A stretch of DNA of 64,000 bases, taken from Actinoallomurus soli. Its GTDB lineage: Bacteria > Actinomycetota > Actinomycetes > Streptosporangiales > Streptosporangiaceae. The notes beneath the pieces are model-generated. The model did not search any database, was not told where the DNA came from, and saw only the letters and a program-made list of their open reading frames with translations. Shown in pieces: positions 17,704 through 26,870 of the stretch. The stretch's first letter is position 1, and every line of letters begins with the position of its first letter. The translations under genes and the position numbers were made by a program. The stretch covers positions 186,001-250,000 of the forward strand of contig NZ_JAMXMV010000007.1 of NCBI RefSeq assembly GCF_024055715.1. Reading direction: 5' to 3'.

Positions 17704-18624
17704 TCACCCGCGGTACGGGTACTTCCGGTCGAGTTCGAGGTCGAGCCGCAGGACGTTCACCCGCGGCTCGCCGATGAAGCCCAGGGTCCGGCCGTCCTCG
17801 TTGTCCCTGATGGCGGCGAGGACCTGGGCCGTGGTGATGCCGCGCGCCCGCGCGACCCGGGGGGCCTGCAGGCGGGCGTACGCCGGGGAGATGTCCGGGT
17901 CCAGGCCGCTGCCGCTGCCGGTCACGGCGTCCGCGGGCACCGCCGGCCGGGCCGGGGCGTCGCCCCGTACCGGGACGATCTCCCCCATCGCGTAGTCCTC
18001 GCCGGCCTCGGCGCACTCGACGCGCACGCCCTCGTACGCGGCGACGAACGGCCGGGACACGACCCCGCACTGCTCGTTGACGCTGACGACGCGGGCGGGC
18101 CGGATCACGTGGCCCGCCCGGTCGCGCGGGCCGATGACCGACAGCACCGCGCCGACGCCGCCCGGCGTGCAGTACGGGCGGGCGCCGCTGACCCCCTCGA
18201 GCGCGCCGACCGCCCTGCTGCGCGCGCAGACCAGGGTCAGGAGGGAGTCACGGGCGGTCCTGGCGGCGATCTCCCTCGCCTTGCCGGCCGGGTTCCGCGG
18301 GAGGGTGTCGACGACGTCCTCGGGGCCGAGGTTGCTCGCGCCGGTGGACGTCGGGTCGTAGCCGGCTCCGGCGCTGGAGGGACGGCTCTGGACGTACTGG
18401 CGCAGCGGGTTCCCGCGCGGATCCGTGAACGCCTGGCCGATGAGGCGGCTGCCGACGACCTCCCCATCGTGTTCGATCAGGGAGCCCTCGGCCCGGCCGT
18501 GCAGGCCGGGGAGGAACGCGACGGCCCACACCGCGAGCGGGTAGACGACCCCGGTGATCACGGTCAGGACCAGGAGGGCGCGGACCGCGGCGAGGTGGTG
18601 GCGGATGAGGCTTGGCAGGCGCAT
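17704..18624 (-). CDS. kdpC: K+-transporting ATPase subunit C (KdpC) with a long insertion
   Basis: The ATG at 18624 shares a base with the kdpB stop. The product has 306 residues, whereas KdpC is normally about 190. One N-terminal helix is followed by family motifs LIGQAFTDPRGNPLRQYVQSR, PTSTGASNLGPED, ADAVTGSGSGLDPDISPAYA and IGEPRVNVLRLDLELD. Between about residues 127 and 222 there is an extra segment of roughly 95 residues with four cysteines that has no counterpart in Escherichia coli KdpC. KdpC stabilises the KdpFABC complex and raises ATP affinity in KdpB. Whether the insert is periplasmic or functional is unknown. Confidence 0.9.
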   Translation of the reverse strand: MRLPSLIRHHLAAVRALLVLTVITGVVYPLAVWAVAFLPGLHGRAEGSLIEHDGEVVGSRLIGQAFTDPRGNPLRQYVQSRPSSAGAGYDPTSTGASNLGPEDVVDTLPRNPAGKAREIAARTARDSLLTLVCARSRAVGALEGVSGARPYCTPGGVGAVLSVIGPRDRAGHVIRPARVVSVNEQCGVVSRPFVAAYEGVRVECAEAGEDYAMGEIVPVRGDAPARPAVPADAVTGSGSGLDPDISPAYARLQAPRVARARGITTAQVLAAIRDNEDGRTLGFIGEPRVNVLRLDLELDRKYPYRG

Positions 18625-20801
18625 CACGACATCCCGGGAAGGAACTGAACGAGCAGGTCGACGAACTTGATGCCGATGAACGGCGCGACGACGCCCCCGA
18701 GCCCGTACACGCACAGGTTGCGGGACAGCAGCTTCGAGGCGCTGGAGGGGCGGTACTTCACGCCGCGCAGGGCGAGGGGGATCAGCGCGACGATGATGAC
18801 GGCGTTGAAGATGACGGCGGACAGGACCGCCGACTGCGGGCTGTGCAGCCGCATGACGTTGAGCCGGTCCAGGCCCGGATAGAGCGCCGCGAACATCGCG
18901 GGGATGATCGCGAAGTACTTGGCGATGTCGTTGGCGATCGAGAACGTGGTCAGCGCGCCCCGGGTGATCAGCAGTTGCTTGCCGATCTCGACGATCTCGA
19001 TGAGCTTCGTCGGGTTGGAATCCAGGTCGACCATGTTGCCGGCCTCCTTGGCGGCGGAGGTGCCGGTGTTCATGGCGACTCCGACGTCGGCCTGGGCGAG
19101 CGCCGGCGCGTCGTTCGTGCCGTCGCCGGTCATCGCGACGAGCCGGCCGCCCTCCTGCTCCCTCTTGATCAGCGCCATCTTGTCCTCGGGCCTGGCCTCG
19201 GCGAGGAAGTCGTCCACGCCGGCCTCGTCCGCGATGGCCCTGGCGGTCAGCGGGTTGTCGCCGGTGATCATGACGGTGCGGATGCCCATGCGGCGCATTT
19301 CGGCGAAGCGCTCGCGCATCCCCGCCTTGACGACGTCCTTCAGGTGGATCACGCCGAGCAGCCGGGCGCGGTCCGTCCCGGCTTCCCGGACGACCTCGCC
19401 GACGACCAGCGGTGTGCCGCCGGCGGCGGAGATGCCGTCCACGACGCCGGCGACGTCGGTCTCCGGAAGACCGCCGTGGTCGAGCACCCAGGTGAGGACG
19501 GCCGCCGCCGCCCCCTTGCGCAGGTGCCGCGTGCCGCCGGGTCCGTCGTCGAGGTCGACGCCGGACATGCGGGTCTGGGCGGTGAACCGGATCCACGTCG
19601 CGTGCGCCAGCTCCCCCGGCGAGCGTTCCCGCAGGCCGTACGCGGTCTTGGCGAAGACCACGATCGAGCGTCCCTCCGGGGTCTCGTCGGCGAGGCTGGC
19701 CAGCTGTGCCGCGTCCGCGAGCTCCTGCTCGGTCACGCCGTCGATCGGGATGAACTCCGCGGCCTGCCGGTCGCCGAGAGTGATGGTGCCGGTCTTGTCC
19801 AGCAGCAGGGTGTCGACGTCGCCGGCCGCCTCGACCGCGCGGCCGCTCATCGCGAGGACGTTGCGCTGGACGAGACGGTCCATGCCGGCGATGCCGATCG
19901 CGGACAGCAGCGCGCCGATCGTCGTGGGGATCAGGCAGACGAGCAGGGAGACCATGACGATGCCGGTGACGCCGTGGGCGTTCAGCGCGAGCGAGTCCGG
20001 TACGCCTGGTTCATTCGCCTTGGCGAAGATCGCCAGCGGCTGCAGGGTGGCGACGGCCATCACGAAGATGATCGTCAGCGAGGCCAGCAGGATGTTGAGG
20101 GCGATCTCATTCGGGGTCTTCTGCCGGTTCGCACCCTCGACCAGGGCGATCATCCTGTCGATGAAACTCTCCCCGGGCCGCTGGGTGATCTTGACGATGA
20201 TCCGGTCGGACAGCACCTTGGTGCCGCCGGTGACCGCGGACCGGTCACCGCCGGACTCGCGGATGACAGGCGCCGACTCACCGGTGATCGCCGACTCGTC
20301 GACGCTGGCGATCCCCTCGACGACGTCCCCGTCGCCGGGGATGATCTGCCCGGCCTCGACGATCACGTGATCACCCTGCCGCAGCGCGGGCGCCGGAACC
20401 GGTTCCTCCACCACCGGCCCGCCGGGCGCCCAGCCCACCAGCCGGCGGGCCGTCGTGTCGGTCTTGGCCCGACGGAGCGAGTCGGCCTGGGCCTTCCCAC
20501 GTCCCTCGGCCACCGCCTCGGCCAGGTTGGCGAAGGTCACCGTCAGCCAGAGCCACGCGACGATCAGCCAGGAGAACCAGCTCGGCCGGCTCACGGCGAG
20601 CACGGTGCTCCAGACCGCCCCGATCTCGACGATGAACATGACGGGGTTGCGCCACATCGTGCGCGGATCCAGCTTCCGGACCGCGTCCGGCAGCGACCGG
20701 AGCAGCTGTCCGGGGTCGAGCAGGCCGCCCTGGACCCGGCCGCCAGGGGGCGCCGGCGCGTCCGGGGCCGTCCGGGGTGCCTCGGCGAGTCGTACGGACA
20801 T
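18624..20801 (-). CDS. kdpB: K+-transporting P-type ATPase subunit B (KdpB)
   Basis: The protein has 725 residues starting [15 protein letters not shown] at 20801, where ATG overlaps the kdpA stop by one base. It has all P-type motifs: actuator ITGESAPV, phosphorylation site [23 protein letters not shown] and hinge [21 protein letters not shown]. Membrane helices match KdpB. It hydrolyses ATP to drive K+ through KdpA in the KdpFABC complex. The length is slightly above E. coli KdpB (682) because of a Pro/Ala-rich N-terminal stretch of about 25 residues. Confidence 0.96.
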   Translation of the reverse strand: MSVRLAEAPRTAPDAPAPPGGRVQGGLLDPGQLLRSLPDAVRKLDPRTMWRNPVMFIVEIGAVWSTVLAVSRPSWFSWLIVAWLWLTVTFANLAEAVAEGRGKAQADSLRRAKTDTTARRLVGWAPGGPVVEEPVPAPALRQGDHVIVEAGQIIPGDGDVVEGIASVDESAITGESAPVIRESGGDRSAVTGGTKVLSDRIIVKITQRPGESFIDRMIALVEGANRQKTPNEIALNILLASLTIIFVMAVATLQPLAIFAKANEPGVPDSLALNAHGVTGIVMVSLLVCLIPTTIGALLSAIGIAGMDRLVQRNVLAMSGRAVEAAGDVDTLLLDKTGTITLGDRQAAEFIPIDGVTEQELADAAQLASLADETPEGRSIVVFAKTAYGLRERSPGELAHATWIRFTAQTRMSGVDLDDGPGGTRHLRKGAAAAVLTWVLDHGGLPETDVAGVVDGISAAGGTPLVVGEVVREAGTDRARLLGVIHLKDVVKAGMRERFAEMRRMGIRTVMITGDNPLTARAIADEAGVDDFLAEARPEDKMALIKREQEGGRLVAMTGDGTNDAPALAQADVGVAMNTGTSAAKEAGNMVDLDSNPTKLIEIVEIGKQLLITRGALTTFSIANDIAKYFAIIPAMFAALYPGLDRLNVMRLHSPQSAVLSAVIFNAVIIVALIPLALRGVKYRPSSASKLLSRNLCVYGLGGVVAPFIGIKFVDLLVQFLPGMS

Positions 20802-22462
20802 CAGTGGACTCCTTCGGCCAGCGGCCCGAGGGCGAGTGCGGGGAGGAAGGTCAGGGCGACGAGGACGACCGTCACGCCGGCGACCATGCCGACGAACTGC
20901 GGGCGATGGGTGGGGAGCGTGCCCTCCGACACGGGCGTACGGCCCTGGCGCGCGAGGGAACCGGCCAGCGCGAGAACGAAGATCATCGGCAGGAAGCGCC
21001 CGAAGGCCATCGCCAGGCCCAGCGCGGTGTCGTAGAAGGGGGTGTTCGCCGTGAGACCCGCGAACGCCGACCCGTTGTTGTTCGAGGCCGAGGTGAAGGC
21101 GTACAGCACCTCCGACAGCCCGTGCGCGCCGCGGTTCAGCGTGCCCCCGCGGCCCCAGGTGCCGGCCATCGCCACCGCGGTGCCGGCCAGGACGCAGATG
21201 GGCGTGATCAGGAAGTACGCGGCCGCGAACTTGATCTCCCGGCTGCCGATCTTCTTGCCGAGGTACTCGGGGGTACGGCCGACCATCAGCCCCGCGACGA
21301 ACACGGTGACCACCGCCAGGATCAGCATGCCGTACAGGCCCGAGCCCGTCCCGCCGGGCGCGACCTCGCCCAGCATCATGTCGACCATCGTCATCAGGCC
21401 GCCGAGGCTCGTGTAGGAGTCGTGGAAGGAGTTCACCGCGCCGGTCGAGGTCAGCGTGGTGGCGTCCGCGAACGTCGCCGAGTCCGCCACTCCGAATCGC
21501 GTCTCGACGCCCTCCATCGAGGAGCCGATCGCGGTCGGCACCGTGCCGTGGTGGGCGAGCTGGAAGAACGAGAGCAGCGTGACGCTGATGACGGCGAGCG
21601 TGGCCATCACCGCGACGATCGCCCGGCCCTGGCGGACGCTGCCGACCATCCGCCCGAACGTCCGGGGCAGGCCGAAGGGGATCATCAGCAGCAGGAAGAT
21701 CTCCAGCCAGTTCGTCCACGCCGTGGGGTTCTCGAACGGGTGGGCGGAGTTGGCGTTGTAGAAGCCGCCGCCGTTGGTGCCGAGCTCCTTGACGGCCTCC
21801 TGGCTCGCGACCGGGCCGCCGGTGATCGGCTGCCGGGCGCCGGTGAGCGTCTGGACCGTGTGCGGGTCGTGGAAGTTCTGCACCGCACCGCCGATCACCA
21901 GGATGATCGCGGCGACGAAGGCGATGGGCAGCAGGATCCGCAGGGTCCCGCGGACCAGGTCCACCCAGAAGTTGCCGAGACGGTCGGTCCGCTTCCGGGC
22001 GAAGCCGCGCACGAGGGCGATGGCCACGGCCATGCCCACGGCGGCGGAGACGAAGTTCTGCACCGCCAGCCCCGCCATCTGCACCAGGTGTCCCATGGTC
22101 GACTCACCCGAGTAGGACTGCCAGTTCGTGTTGGTCACGAAGCTGATCGCGGTGTTCCACGCCTGATGCGTCACCACGGGCCTGAATCCCAGGCTCAGCA
22201 GCAGGTGGTTCTGCAGGCGCTGCAGGCCGTACAGGAAGAGCACCGAGACCGCCGAGAACGCCAGCACGCCGCGCGCGTACGAGGCCCAGGTCTGCTCGGC
22301 CTCCGGATGGACTCCCACCAGCCGGTAGATCACCCGCTCGGGCCGCGCGTGCCGCGTACCGGTGTAGACGCGGTACATGTGGTCCCCCAGCGGCCGGTGG
22401 ACCACGGCGAGGGCGAGCACGAGAGATCCCGTGAACAGGACCCCCGCGAGCGTCGCGCTCAT
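20801..22462 (-). CDS. kdpA: K+-transporting ATPase subunit A (KdpA)
   Basis: The 553-residue polytopic protein of the K+-channel-like superfamily has about ten membrane helices. KdpA segments visible include [59 protein letters not shown] and [16 protein letters not shown], which hold the four filter-lining repeats. It is the K+-selective membrane subunit of KdpFABC. Its ATG overlaps the kdpF stop and its stop overlaps kdpB, so the four subunits are translationally chained. Confidence 0.96.
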   Translation of the reverse strand: MSATLAGVLFTGSLVLALAVVHRPLGDHMYRVYTGTRHARPERVIYRLVGVHPEAEQTWASYARGVLAFSAVSVLFLYGLQRLQNHLLLSLGFRPVVTHQAWNTAISFVTNTNWQSYSGESTMGHLVQMAGLAVQNFVSAAVGMAVAIALVRGFARKRTDRLGNFWVDLVRGTLRILLPIAFVAAIILVIGGAVQNFHDPHTVQTLTGARQPITGGPVASQEAVKELGTNGGGFYNANSAHPFENPTAWTNWLEIFLLLMIPFGLPRTFGRMVGSVRQGRAIVAVMATLAVISVTLLSFFQLAHHGTVPTAIGSSMEGVETRFGVADSATFADATTLTSTGAVNSFHDSYTSLGGLMTMVDMMLGEVAPGGTGSGLYGMLILAVVTVFVAGLMVGRTPEYLGKKIGSREIKFAAAYFLITPICVLAGTAVAMAGTWGRGGTLNRGAHGLSEVLYAFTSASNNNGSAFAGLTANTPFYDTALGLAMAFGRFLPMIFVLALAGSLARQGRTPVSEGTLPTHRPQFVGMVAGVTVVLVALTFLPALALGPLAEGVH

Positions 22463-22551
22463 CAGAAGCGCTCCGGGAACAGCAGGGCGGCCACCAGGAA
22501 GACGGACACGAGCACGGCCAGGATCAGCCCGACCAGGTTCTCCGGGCTCAC
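22462..22551 (-). CDS. kdpF: KdpF small subunit
   Basis: This short gene encodes 29 residues from a GTG at 22551. The peptide is one hydrophobic helix ([20 protein letters not shown]) ending in FPERF, the conserved KdpF tail. KdpF stabilises the KdpABC complex in the membrane. Its stop shares a base with the kdpA start (TGATG), and its GTG overlaps the stop of the small upstream gene. Confidence 0.9.
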   Translation of the reverse strand: MSPENLVGLILAVLVSVFLVAALLFPERF

Positions 22552-22631
22552 AGGCGCTCGACCGCCTTGACGACCAGGCCGAACAGGGCGAAGACCGCCA
22601 CCGTCAGCAGCACGTACACCAGATCCGCCAT
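22548..22631 (-). CDS. 27-residue membrane peptide upstream of kdpF
   Basis: The ATG at 22631 has a good ribosome site (GGAGG about 10 bases upstream). The frame reads [20 protein letters not shown] followed by VKAVERL and a stop that overlaps the kdpF GTG as GTGA. It is one predicted membrane helix with a charged C-terminus, resembling but distinct from KdpF. I recall similar peptides ahead of kdpF in some other bacteria without an assigned role. Perfect coupling to kdpF argues that it is translated. A second KdpF-like accessory subunit is a reasonable inference. Confidence 0.7.
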   Translation of the reverse strand: MADLVYVLLTVAVFALFGLVVKAVERL

Positions 22632-22767
22632 TGCTCCGTTCCTCCGTCGTTCGCGGACCACGCGGAGGCCTCCAGGCGTGTCATCGCGTCCGCCTCCGGC
22701 GTTGCCCGACCTCCGATCTGGAGGTCACGCCTGAAGTCAACGCCTGAAATAGGCGGCTATCGCCGCT
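22632..22767 (-). promoter_or_regulatory. kdp leader/promoter region
   Basis: This lies between the four-box array and the first kdp start. On the minus strand it holds a direct repeat TTCAGGCGT, 13 bases apart, with TTGACT between as a possible -35 element. It also holds short hairpins at 22741-22755 (arms CGCCT/AGGCG) and 22753-22766 (arms GCGGC/GCCGC). No good -10 could be fixed, and I see no riboswitch consensus. Confidence 0.4.
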
Positions 22768-22817
22768 ATTGACGAACCCTTAGCGCCGCTCGTGGGCGCC
22801 TTAACGCGCCCCTAACG
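22768..22817 (-). promoter_or_regulatory. Four-box CGTTAGG/CGTTAAG array upstream of the kdp operon
   Basis: Read on the minus strand, CGTTAGG (22817-22811), CGTTAAG (22806-22800), CGCTAAG (22785-22779) and CGTCAAT (22774-22768) are spaced 7-4-7-14-7-4-7, exactly as in the array at 11733-11782. It starts three bases beyond the lysR stop and ends 137 bp upstream of the first kdp start codon. Two occurrences with the same geometry next to two K+ uptake genes and kdpDE make a KdpE operator the best inference. Confidence 0.65.
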
Positions 22818-22819
22818 GC

Positions 22820-23710
22820 TCAGGAGCGGGTGACGCGCAGGAGGTGCAGCGCGGGATCGGGGAGCTCACGGCCGCGCACCCACACCGCCCGCAGCACCCG
22901 TTCCAGCCGCAGCTCGCTCGGCACCTCGACGAGCCGGCCCGCGGCGATCTCGTCGGCGACGACGAGCGCGCTCAGCACGGCCGGGGCCGTGCCGGCGACG
23001 GCGGCGGCACGCAGCGGAGCGGTCGCGCCCAGCTCCAGCGCCGGCTCGGCCGCCCCGCCGTACGGCGCGAGCGCCGCCTCGAACGTCTCCCGCGTGCCCG
23101 ATCCGGCCTCCCGCAGGAGCAGCGGCGTGGCCACCAGCTCCACCGGGCGCAGCGGCCGCCGCCTGCGCGTCCAGGGATGGCCCGGCGCGACGACGACCAC
23201 GAGACGGTCCCGGCCCACGGCGCGGCTGTGCAGGTCGCGCGGCGCCCCGCGGCCCTCGATGAACCCCACGTCCGCCTCCGCCGTCCGCACCCGCTCGATG
23301 ACGTGGGTGCTGTTGGTGACGTTCAACTCGACGTGGACGCCGGGCGCGACCTGGCGCAGGGCCACGAGCCAGCCCGGGATCAGGTGCTCGGCGATGGTGA
23401 GGCTGGCCGACACGCGGAGCCGGTCCTCCTGGCGCGAACGCAGCGCCGCGACGCCCTCGACCAGCGCGTTCGCCTGGACGAGGACGGCACGCGCCCAGTC
23501 GGTGACCACCGAACCGGCCGGCGTGAGCCGGGAACCGCTGGTGGAGCGCATGAGCAGCCGCACGCCGAGCCGGCGTTCCAGCGTGCTCATCCGCGCGCTG
23601 GCCGAGGGCTGACTGATGCCCAGGCGGGCGGCGGCCTGGCCGAGGCTGCCGGTCTCCGCGACGGCCACCAGCAGCTCCAGGGCCTCAAGGTCGGGAAGCC
23701 GGGAGGTCAT
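22820..23710 (-). CDS. LysR-family transcriptional regulator
   Basis: The protein has 296 residues. The N-terminal winged HTH (LEALELLVAVAETGSLGQAA, then LGISQPSASARMSTLERRLG) is followed by a two-lobed effector-binding domain. That is the normal LysR length and layout. It is divergent to the YeiH-type exporter gene, and a 10-bp-arm inverted repeat overlaps its own start codon. This fits an autoregulated activator or repressor of that exporter, as known for LysR/YeiH pairs. The effector is unknown. It reads towards kdp without a clear terminator, but the kdp operator array intervenes. Confidence 0.9.
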   Translation of the reverse strand: MTSRLPDLEALELLVAVAETGSLGQAAARLGISQPSASARMSTLERRLGVRLLMRSTSGSRLTPAGSVVTDWARAVLVQANALVEGVAALRSRQEDRLRVSASLTIAEHLIPGWLVALRQVAPGVHVELNVTNSTHVIERVRTAEADVGFIEGRGAPRDLHSRAVGRDRLVVVVAPGHPWTRRRRPLRPVELVATPLLLREAGSGTRETFEAALAPYGGAAEPALELGATAPLRAAAVAGTAPAVLSALVVADEIAAGRLVEVPSELRLERVLRAVWVRGRELPDPALHLLRVTRS

Positions 23711-23728
23711 AGGCGAACCCTATGACCT
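23704..23728. promoter_or_regulatory. Perfect inverted repeat at the lysR start codon
   Basis: Arms AGGTCATAGG (23704-23713) and CCTATGACCT (23719-23728) are perfect complements around a 5-base spacer. The arms contain the lysR start codon (23708-23710). A LysR tetramer bound here would block its own expression. The exporter gene start lies 54 bp to the right. Confidence 0.65.
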
Positions 23729-23781
23729 GCCAGGGAAATGCCTGCTACTGCGGGGCCCGCGCGGGCCCGAAGCTAGGGATC

Positions 23782-25026
23782 ATGACGATCTGGACGCCAC
23801 GACGCGCAGGCGCCGCCCACGTAACGCCGGACTTCGAACGCCCCTTGCCCCCCGCCGGCCAAAGCTCCGCCTGGAACGTGGACGCCGCGCGCCCTCCTGC
23901 CCCCGCGACGGACCCACCGGACGCCGTAAGACCGAAGGCCCCGGCGGCAGGCGCACCGGATTCCGCACGGGCGACCGGGCCGGGCCCGCTGCGGCAGCGG
24001 TGGGCGCTCGCCCCGGGCCCGGTGCGGCGGCGGTGGATGCTCGTGCCGGGCGTCGCCGCCTGTGTCCCGGCCGTCGCGGTGTCGTACGCCGCGCATCGTG
24101 CGGTCGGCACGGTGCCCATGCTCACAGCCGCGCTGGTCCTCGGGGTGCTCGCCGTGAACCTCCGGCTGCTGCCCGCCGCGACCCGGCCGGGCCTGCGGTT
24201 CGCCGGGACCAGGTTCATGCGGGCGGGCGTAGTGCTGCTGGGACTGCAGGTCTCGTTCGGCGACATCCTCGCCCTGGGCGCGCGGACGATCCTCATGACG
24301 GTGGCGGTCCTCGCCGTGACCTTCACCGGTACCCAGTGGCTCGGCCGCAGGCTCGGCCTGTCGAGCCGGCTGTCCCTGCTGGTCGCCGCGGGCTTCTCCA
24401 TCTGCGGGGCGTCGGCCGTCGCGGCCGTCGACGGCGCGCTCGGCCCGCGGCCGGGCGACGCGGAGGCGGAACGCGAGACCGCGACCGCCGTCGGCCTCGT
24501 CACGCTCTGCGGCAGCCTGGCCATCGCCGTGCTGCCGCCCCTCGCCCACCTGCTCGGGCTGTCGCCGTACGACGCGGGGCGCTGGATCGGGGCGAGCGTG
24601 CACGACGTGGGCCAGGTCGTCGCGACCGCCACTCTCGCCGGTTCGGCGGCGCTCGTCCCGGCGGTCGCGGTGAAGCTGGTACGGGTCGTCATGCTCGCGC
24701 CGATCACGGCCGGTGTCGCGCTGCGGACCCGGCGCGCGGCCCTGCGGGGCGCGGAACGGCACCGGCCCACGCTGCTGCCGCTGTTCGTGCTCGGCTTCCT
24801 GGCGACGATGGCGCTGCGTTCGACGGTGACCGTTCCGCCGGACGTGCTGACCACCGCGAGCACCGTACGGGACGTGCTGTTCGCGGCGGCCCTGTTCGGC
24901 CTGGGCGCCGCCGTACGCCTGCCGGAGCTCGCCCGGACCGGCCACCGCGCCCTTCTCCTGGGCCTGACCTCCTGGGTGCTGATCGCCGGCGTCTCGTACG
25001 CGGGCGTCCTGCTCACCGCCCACTGA
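23782..25026 (+). CDS. YeiH/DUF698-type putative sulfate exporter
   Basis: The protein has 414 residues from the ATG at 23782. An in-frame ATG at 23722 lies inside the LysR operator and is less likely. After a Pro/Ala-rich N-terminal tail of about 80 residues come about ten membrane helices. They include the family motifs LSLLVAAGFSICGASAVAAV, ETATAVGLVTLCGSLAIAVLPP and GRWIGASVHDVGQVVATATL. These are the conserved repeats of the YeiH family (Cons_hypoth698). Members are annotated as putative sulfate exporters, often under a LysR regulator, as here. Sulfonate or sulfite/sulfate efflux is a family-level inference. The long tail is unusual. Confidence 0.85.
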   Translation: MTIWTPRRAGAAHVTPDFERPLPPAGQSSAWNVDAARPPAPATDPPDAVRPKAPAAGAPDSARATGPGPLRQRWALAPGPVRRRWMLVPGVAACVPAVAVSYAAHRAVGTVPMLTAALVLGVLAVNLRLLPAATRPGLRFAGTRFMRAGVVLLGLQVSFGDILALGARTILMTVAVLAVTFTGTQWLGRRLGLSSRLSLLVAAGFSICGASAVAAVDGALGPRPGDAEAERETATAVGLVTLCGSLAIAVLPPLAHLLGLSPYDAGRWIGASVHDVGQVVATATLAGSAALVPAVAVKLVRVVMLAPITAGVALRTRRAALRGAERHRPTLLPLFVLGFLATMALRSTVTVPPDVLTTASTVRDVLFAAALFGLGAAVRLPELARTGHRALLLGLTSWVLIAGVSYAGVLLTAH

Positions 25027-25053
25027 GCAGGCGGGCCGGCTGGGGACGAGGGG

Positions 25054-26769
25054 TCAGTGCGACTCCCGGGCCACCGCGTCGCCCGAGGACCCGATCAGGA
25101 AGTCCAGGTCGGCGCCGGTGTCCGCGCCCATGACGGTGTCGACGTACAGCCGCTCCCAGCCGCGCAGGGGGCGGGCCACGCTCTCCAGCAGCGCCGGTGA
25201 GGGCTCCCGGCCGTCGAGCTCCTCCTGCGGGATGTCCACGTCGATCCGGCGGTTCTCCACGTCGAGGACGATCGGGTCGCCGGTCCGGACCCGGTCCAGC
25301 GGGCCGCCCGCCGCGGCCTCGGGCGAGACGTGCAGGACCACGGTGCCGTACGCGGTGCCGCTCATGCGGCCGTCGCAGACCCGGACCATGTCGCGGACGC
25401 CCTTCTTGAGGAGCTTCTCGGGCAGCGGCATGTTCGAGACCTCTGGCATGCCCGGGTAGCCCTTCGGGCCGCAGCCGCGCAGGACGAGCACGGAGTCCTC
25501 GTCGACGTCGAGGTGCGGGTCGTCCAGGCGGGCGTGGAGGTCCTCGATCGAGTCGAACACGACCGCCCGGCCCCGGTGGCGCATCAGGTGCGGGGAGGCC
25601 GCGGCCGGTTTGATGATCGCGCCGTCGGGCGCGAGGTTGCCGCGCAGCACGGCGATCCCGGCGGCGGGCTGCAACGGCGCCTCACGGGTGCGGATGACCT
25701 CCGAGTCCCAGATCTCCGCCTCGCCGAGGTGATCCACGAGGGGCCGCCCGGTGACGGTGAGCGCGGCCGGGTCGAGCAGGTCCCGGACCTGGTCGAGCAC
25801 GGCGTGCAGGCCGCCCGCGCGGTGGAGGTCCTCCATCAGGAATCGGCCGGCGGGCTGCAGATTCACGAGCAGCGGGACGTCCGCGCCGACCCGGTCGAAG
25901 TCGTCCAGGGTGAGGGGGACGCCGAGGCGGCCGGCGATGGCGAGGAGGTGGACGACCGCGTTGGTCGAGCCGCCGAGCGCCGCGAGCGCCACGATCGCGT
26001 TCCGGAACGATCCGATCGACAGCACGTCGCTGGGCCGGCGTCCCTCGTGCACCATCTCGACGGCCAGCCGGCCGGTCTCGTGCGCCCGGGCGAGCAGGCG
26101 GCTGTCCGGCGCCGGCAGTCCCGCCGTGCCGGGCAGCGTGGTGCCGAGCACCTCGGCGAGCAGGCCCATCGTGGAGGCCGTGCCCATCGTGTTGCAGTGA
26201 CCCCGGCTGCGGATCATGCAGGACTCGGACTCCAGGAAGTCGCGCTCGGACAGCTGGCCGGCGCGTACCTCCTCGCTGAGGCGCCACACGTCGGTGCCGC
26301 AGCCGAGCGGCACACCGCGGAACGTGCCGGACAGCATCGGGCCGCCGGGCACCACGACGGCGGGCAGGTCGACCGAGGCCGCCGCCATCAGCAGCGACGG
26401 GATGGTCTTGTCACAGCCGCCGAGCAGGACGACGCCGTCGATCGGGTTGCCGCGCAGCATCTCCTCGGTCGCCATCGCGGCCATGTTCCGCCACAGCATC
26501 GCGGTCGGGCGCAGCTGCGTCTCACCGAGGGACACGACGGGGAGATTCAGCGGCACGCCCCCGGCCTCCCACACGCCCTGCTTCACGCTCTCCGCCACCT
26601 CGTCCAGGTGACTGTTGCAGGGCGTCAGGTCGGAGGCGGTGTTGGCGATGGCGATCTGCGGACGCCCGTCGAAGGCGTGACCGGGCAGACCCCGGCGCAT
26701 CCAGGCCCGGTGGATGTAAGCGTTGCGATCCTGACCCGAATACCACTGGGAGCTGCGCAGACCCGGCAT
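25054..26769 (-). CDS. IlvD/Edd-family sugar-acid dehydratase (arabonate dehydratase-like)
   Basis: The protein has 571 residues. The ATG at 26769 has AAGGGA upstream and gives MPGLRSSQWYSGQDRNAYIH; a start 33 bases earlier is possible. Motifs of the Fe-S dehydratase family are present: ANTASDLTPCNSHLDEVAE, LLGGCDKTIPSLLMAA, SRGHCNTMGTASTMG, and VCDGRMSGTAYGTVVLHVSP. The variant N-terminus (SSQWY) and length fit the sugar-acid branch (L-arabonate/D-xylonate/galactonate dehydratase) rather than dihydroxyacid dehydratase. It makes 2-keto-3-deoxy sugar acids. No other sugar pathway gene is nearby, so the substrate is open. Confidence 0.87.
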   Translation of the reverse strand: MPGLRSSQWYSGQDRNAYIHRAWMRRGLPGHAFDGRPQIAIANTASDLTPCNSHLDEVAESVKQGVWEAGGVPLNLPVVSLGETQLRPTAMLWRNMAAMATEEMLRGNPIDGVVLLGGCDKTIPSLLMAAASVDLPAVVVPGGPMLSGTFRGVPLGCGTDVWRLSEEVRAGQLSERDFLESESCMIRSRGHCNTMGTASTMGLLAEVLGTTLPGTAGLPAPDSRLLARAHETGRLAVEMVHEGRRPSDVLSIGSFRNAIVALAALGGSTNAVVHLLAIAGRLGVPLTLDDFDRVGADVPLLVNLQPAGRFLMEDLHRAGGLHAVLDQVRDLLDPAALTVTGRPLVDHLGEAEIWDSEVIRTREAPLQPAAGIAVLRGNLAPDGAIIKPAAASPHLMRHRGRAVVFDSIEDLHARLDDPHLDVDEDSVLVLRGCGPKGYPGMPEVSNMPLPEKLLKKGVRDMVRVCDGRMSGTAYGTVVLHVSPEAAAGGPLDRVRTGDPIVLDVENRRIDVDIPQEELDGREPSPALLESVARPLRGWERLYVDTVMGADTGADLDFLIGSSGDAVARESH

Positions 26770-26870
26770 TGTTCCATCCCTTCGAACGGCGACCCATGGC
26801 ATGGAAGCACACGGGGCCGCTCGACGTCACCCTCCGTACGGGTCGTACGCGGGCCGGCGGCGCCGGGCGG

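Noticed and set aside
15077-18070. N-terminally extended KdpD (997 residues)
   Set aside because: The extra 128 residues are the out-of-frame reading of kdpC; the conserved KdpD start is at 17686.
22632-22767. c-di-AMP (ydaO) riboswitch before kdp, and likewise at 6861-7031 and 49002-49170
   Set aside because: I looked for the conserved ydaO blocks in the three leaders and found none.
23722-23781. Upstream ATG as start of the YeiH-type gene
   Set aside because: It lies inside the LysR inverted repeat with no ribosome site. The ATG at 23782 is better placed.
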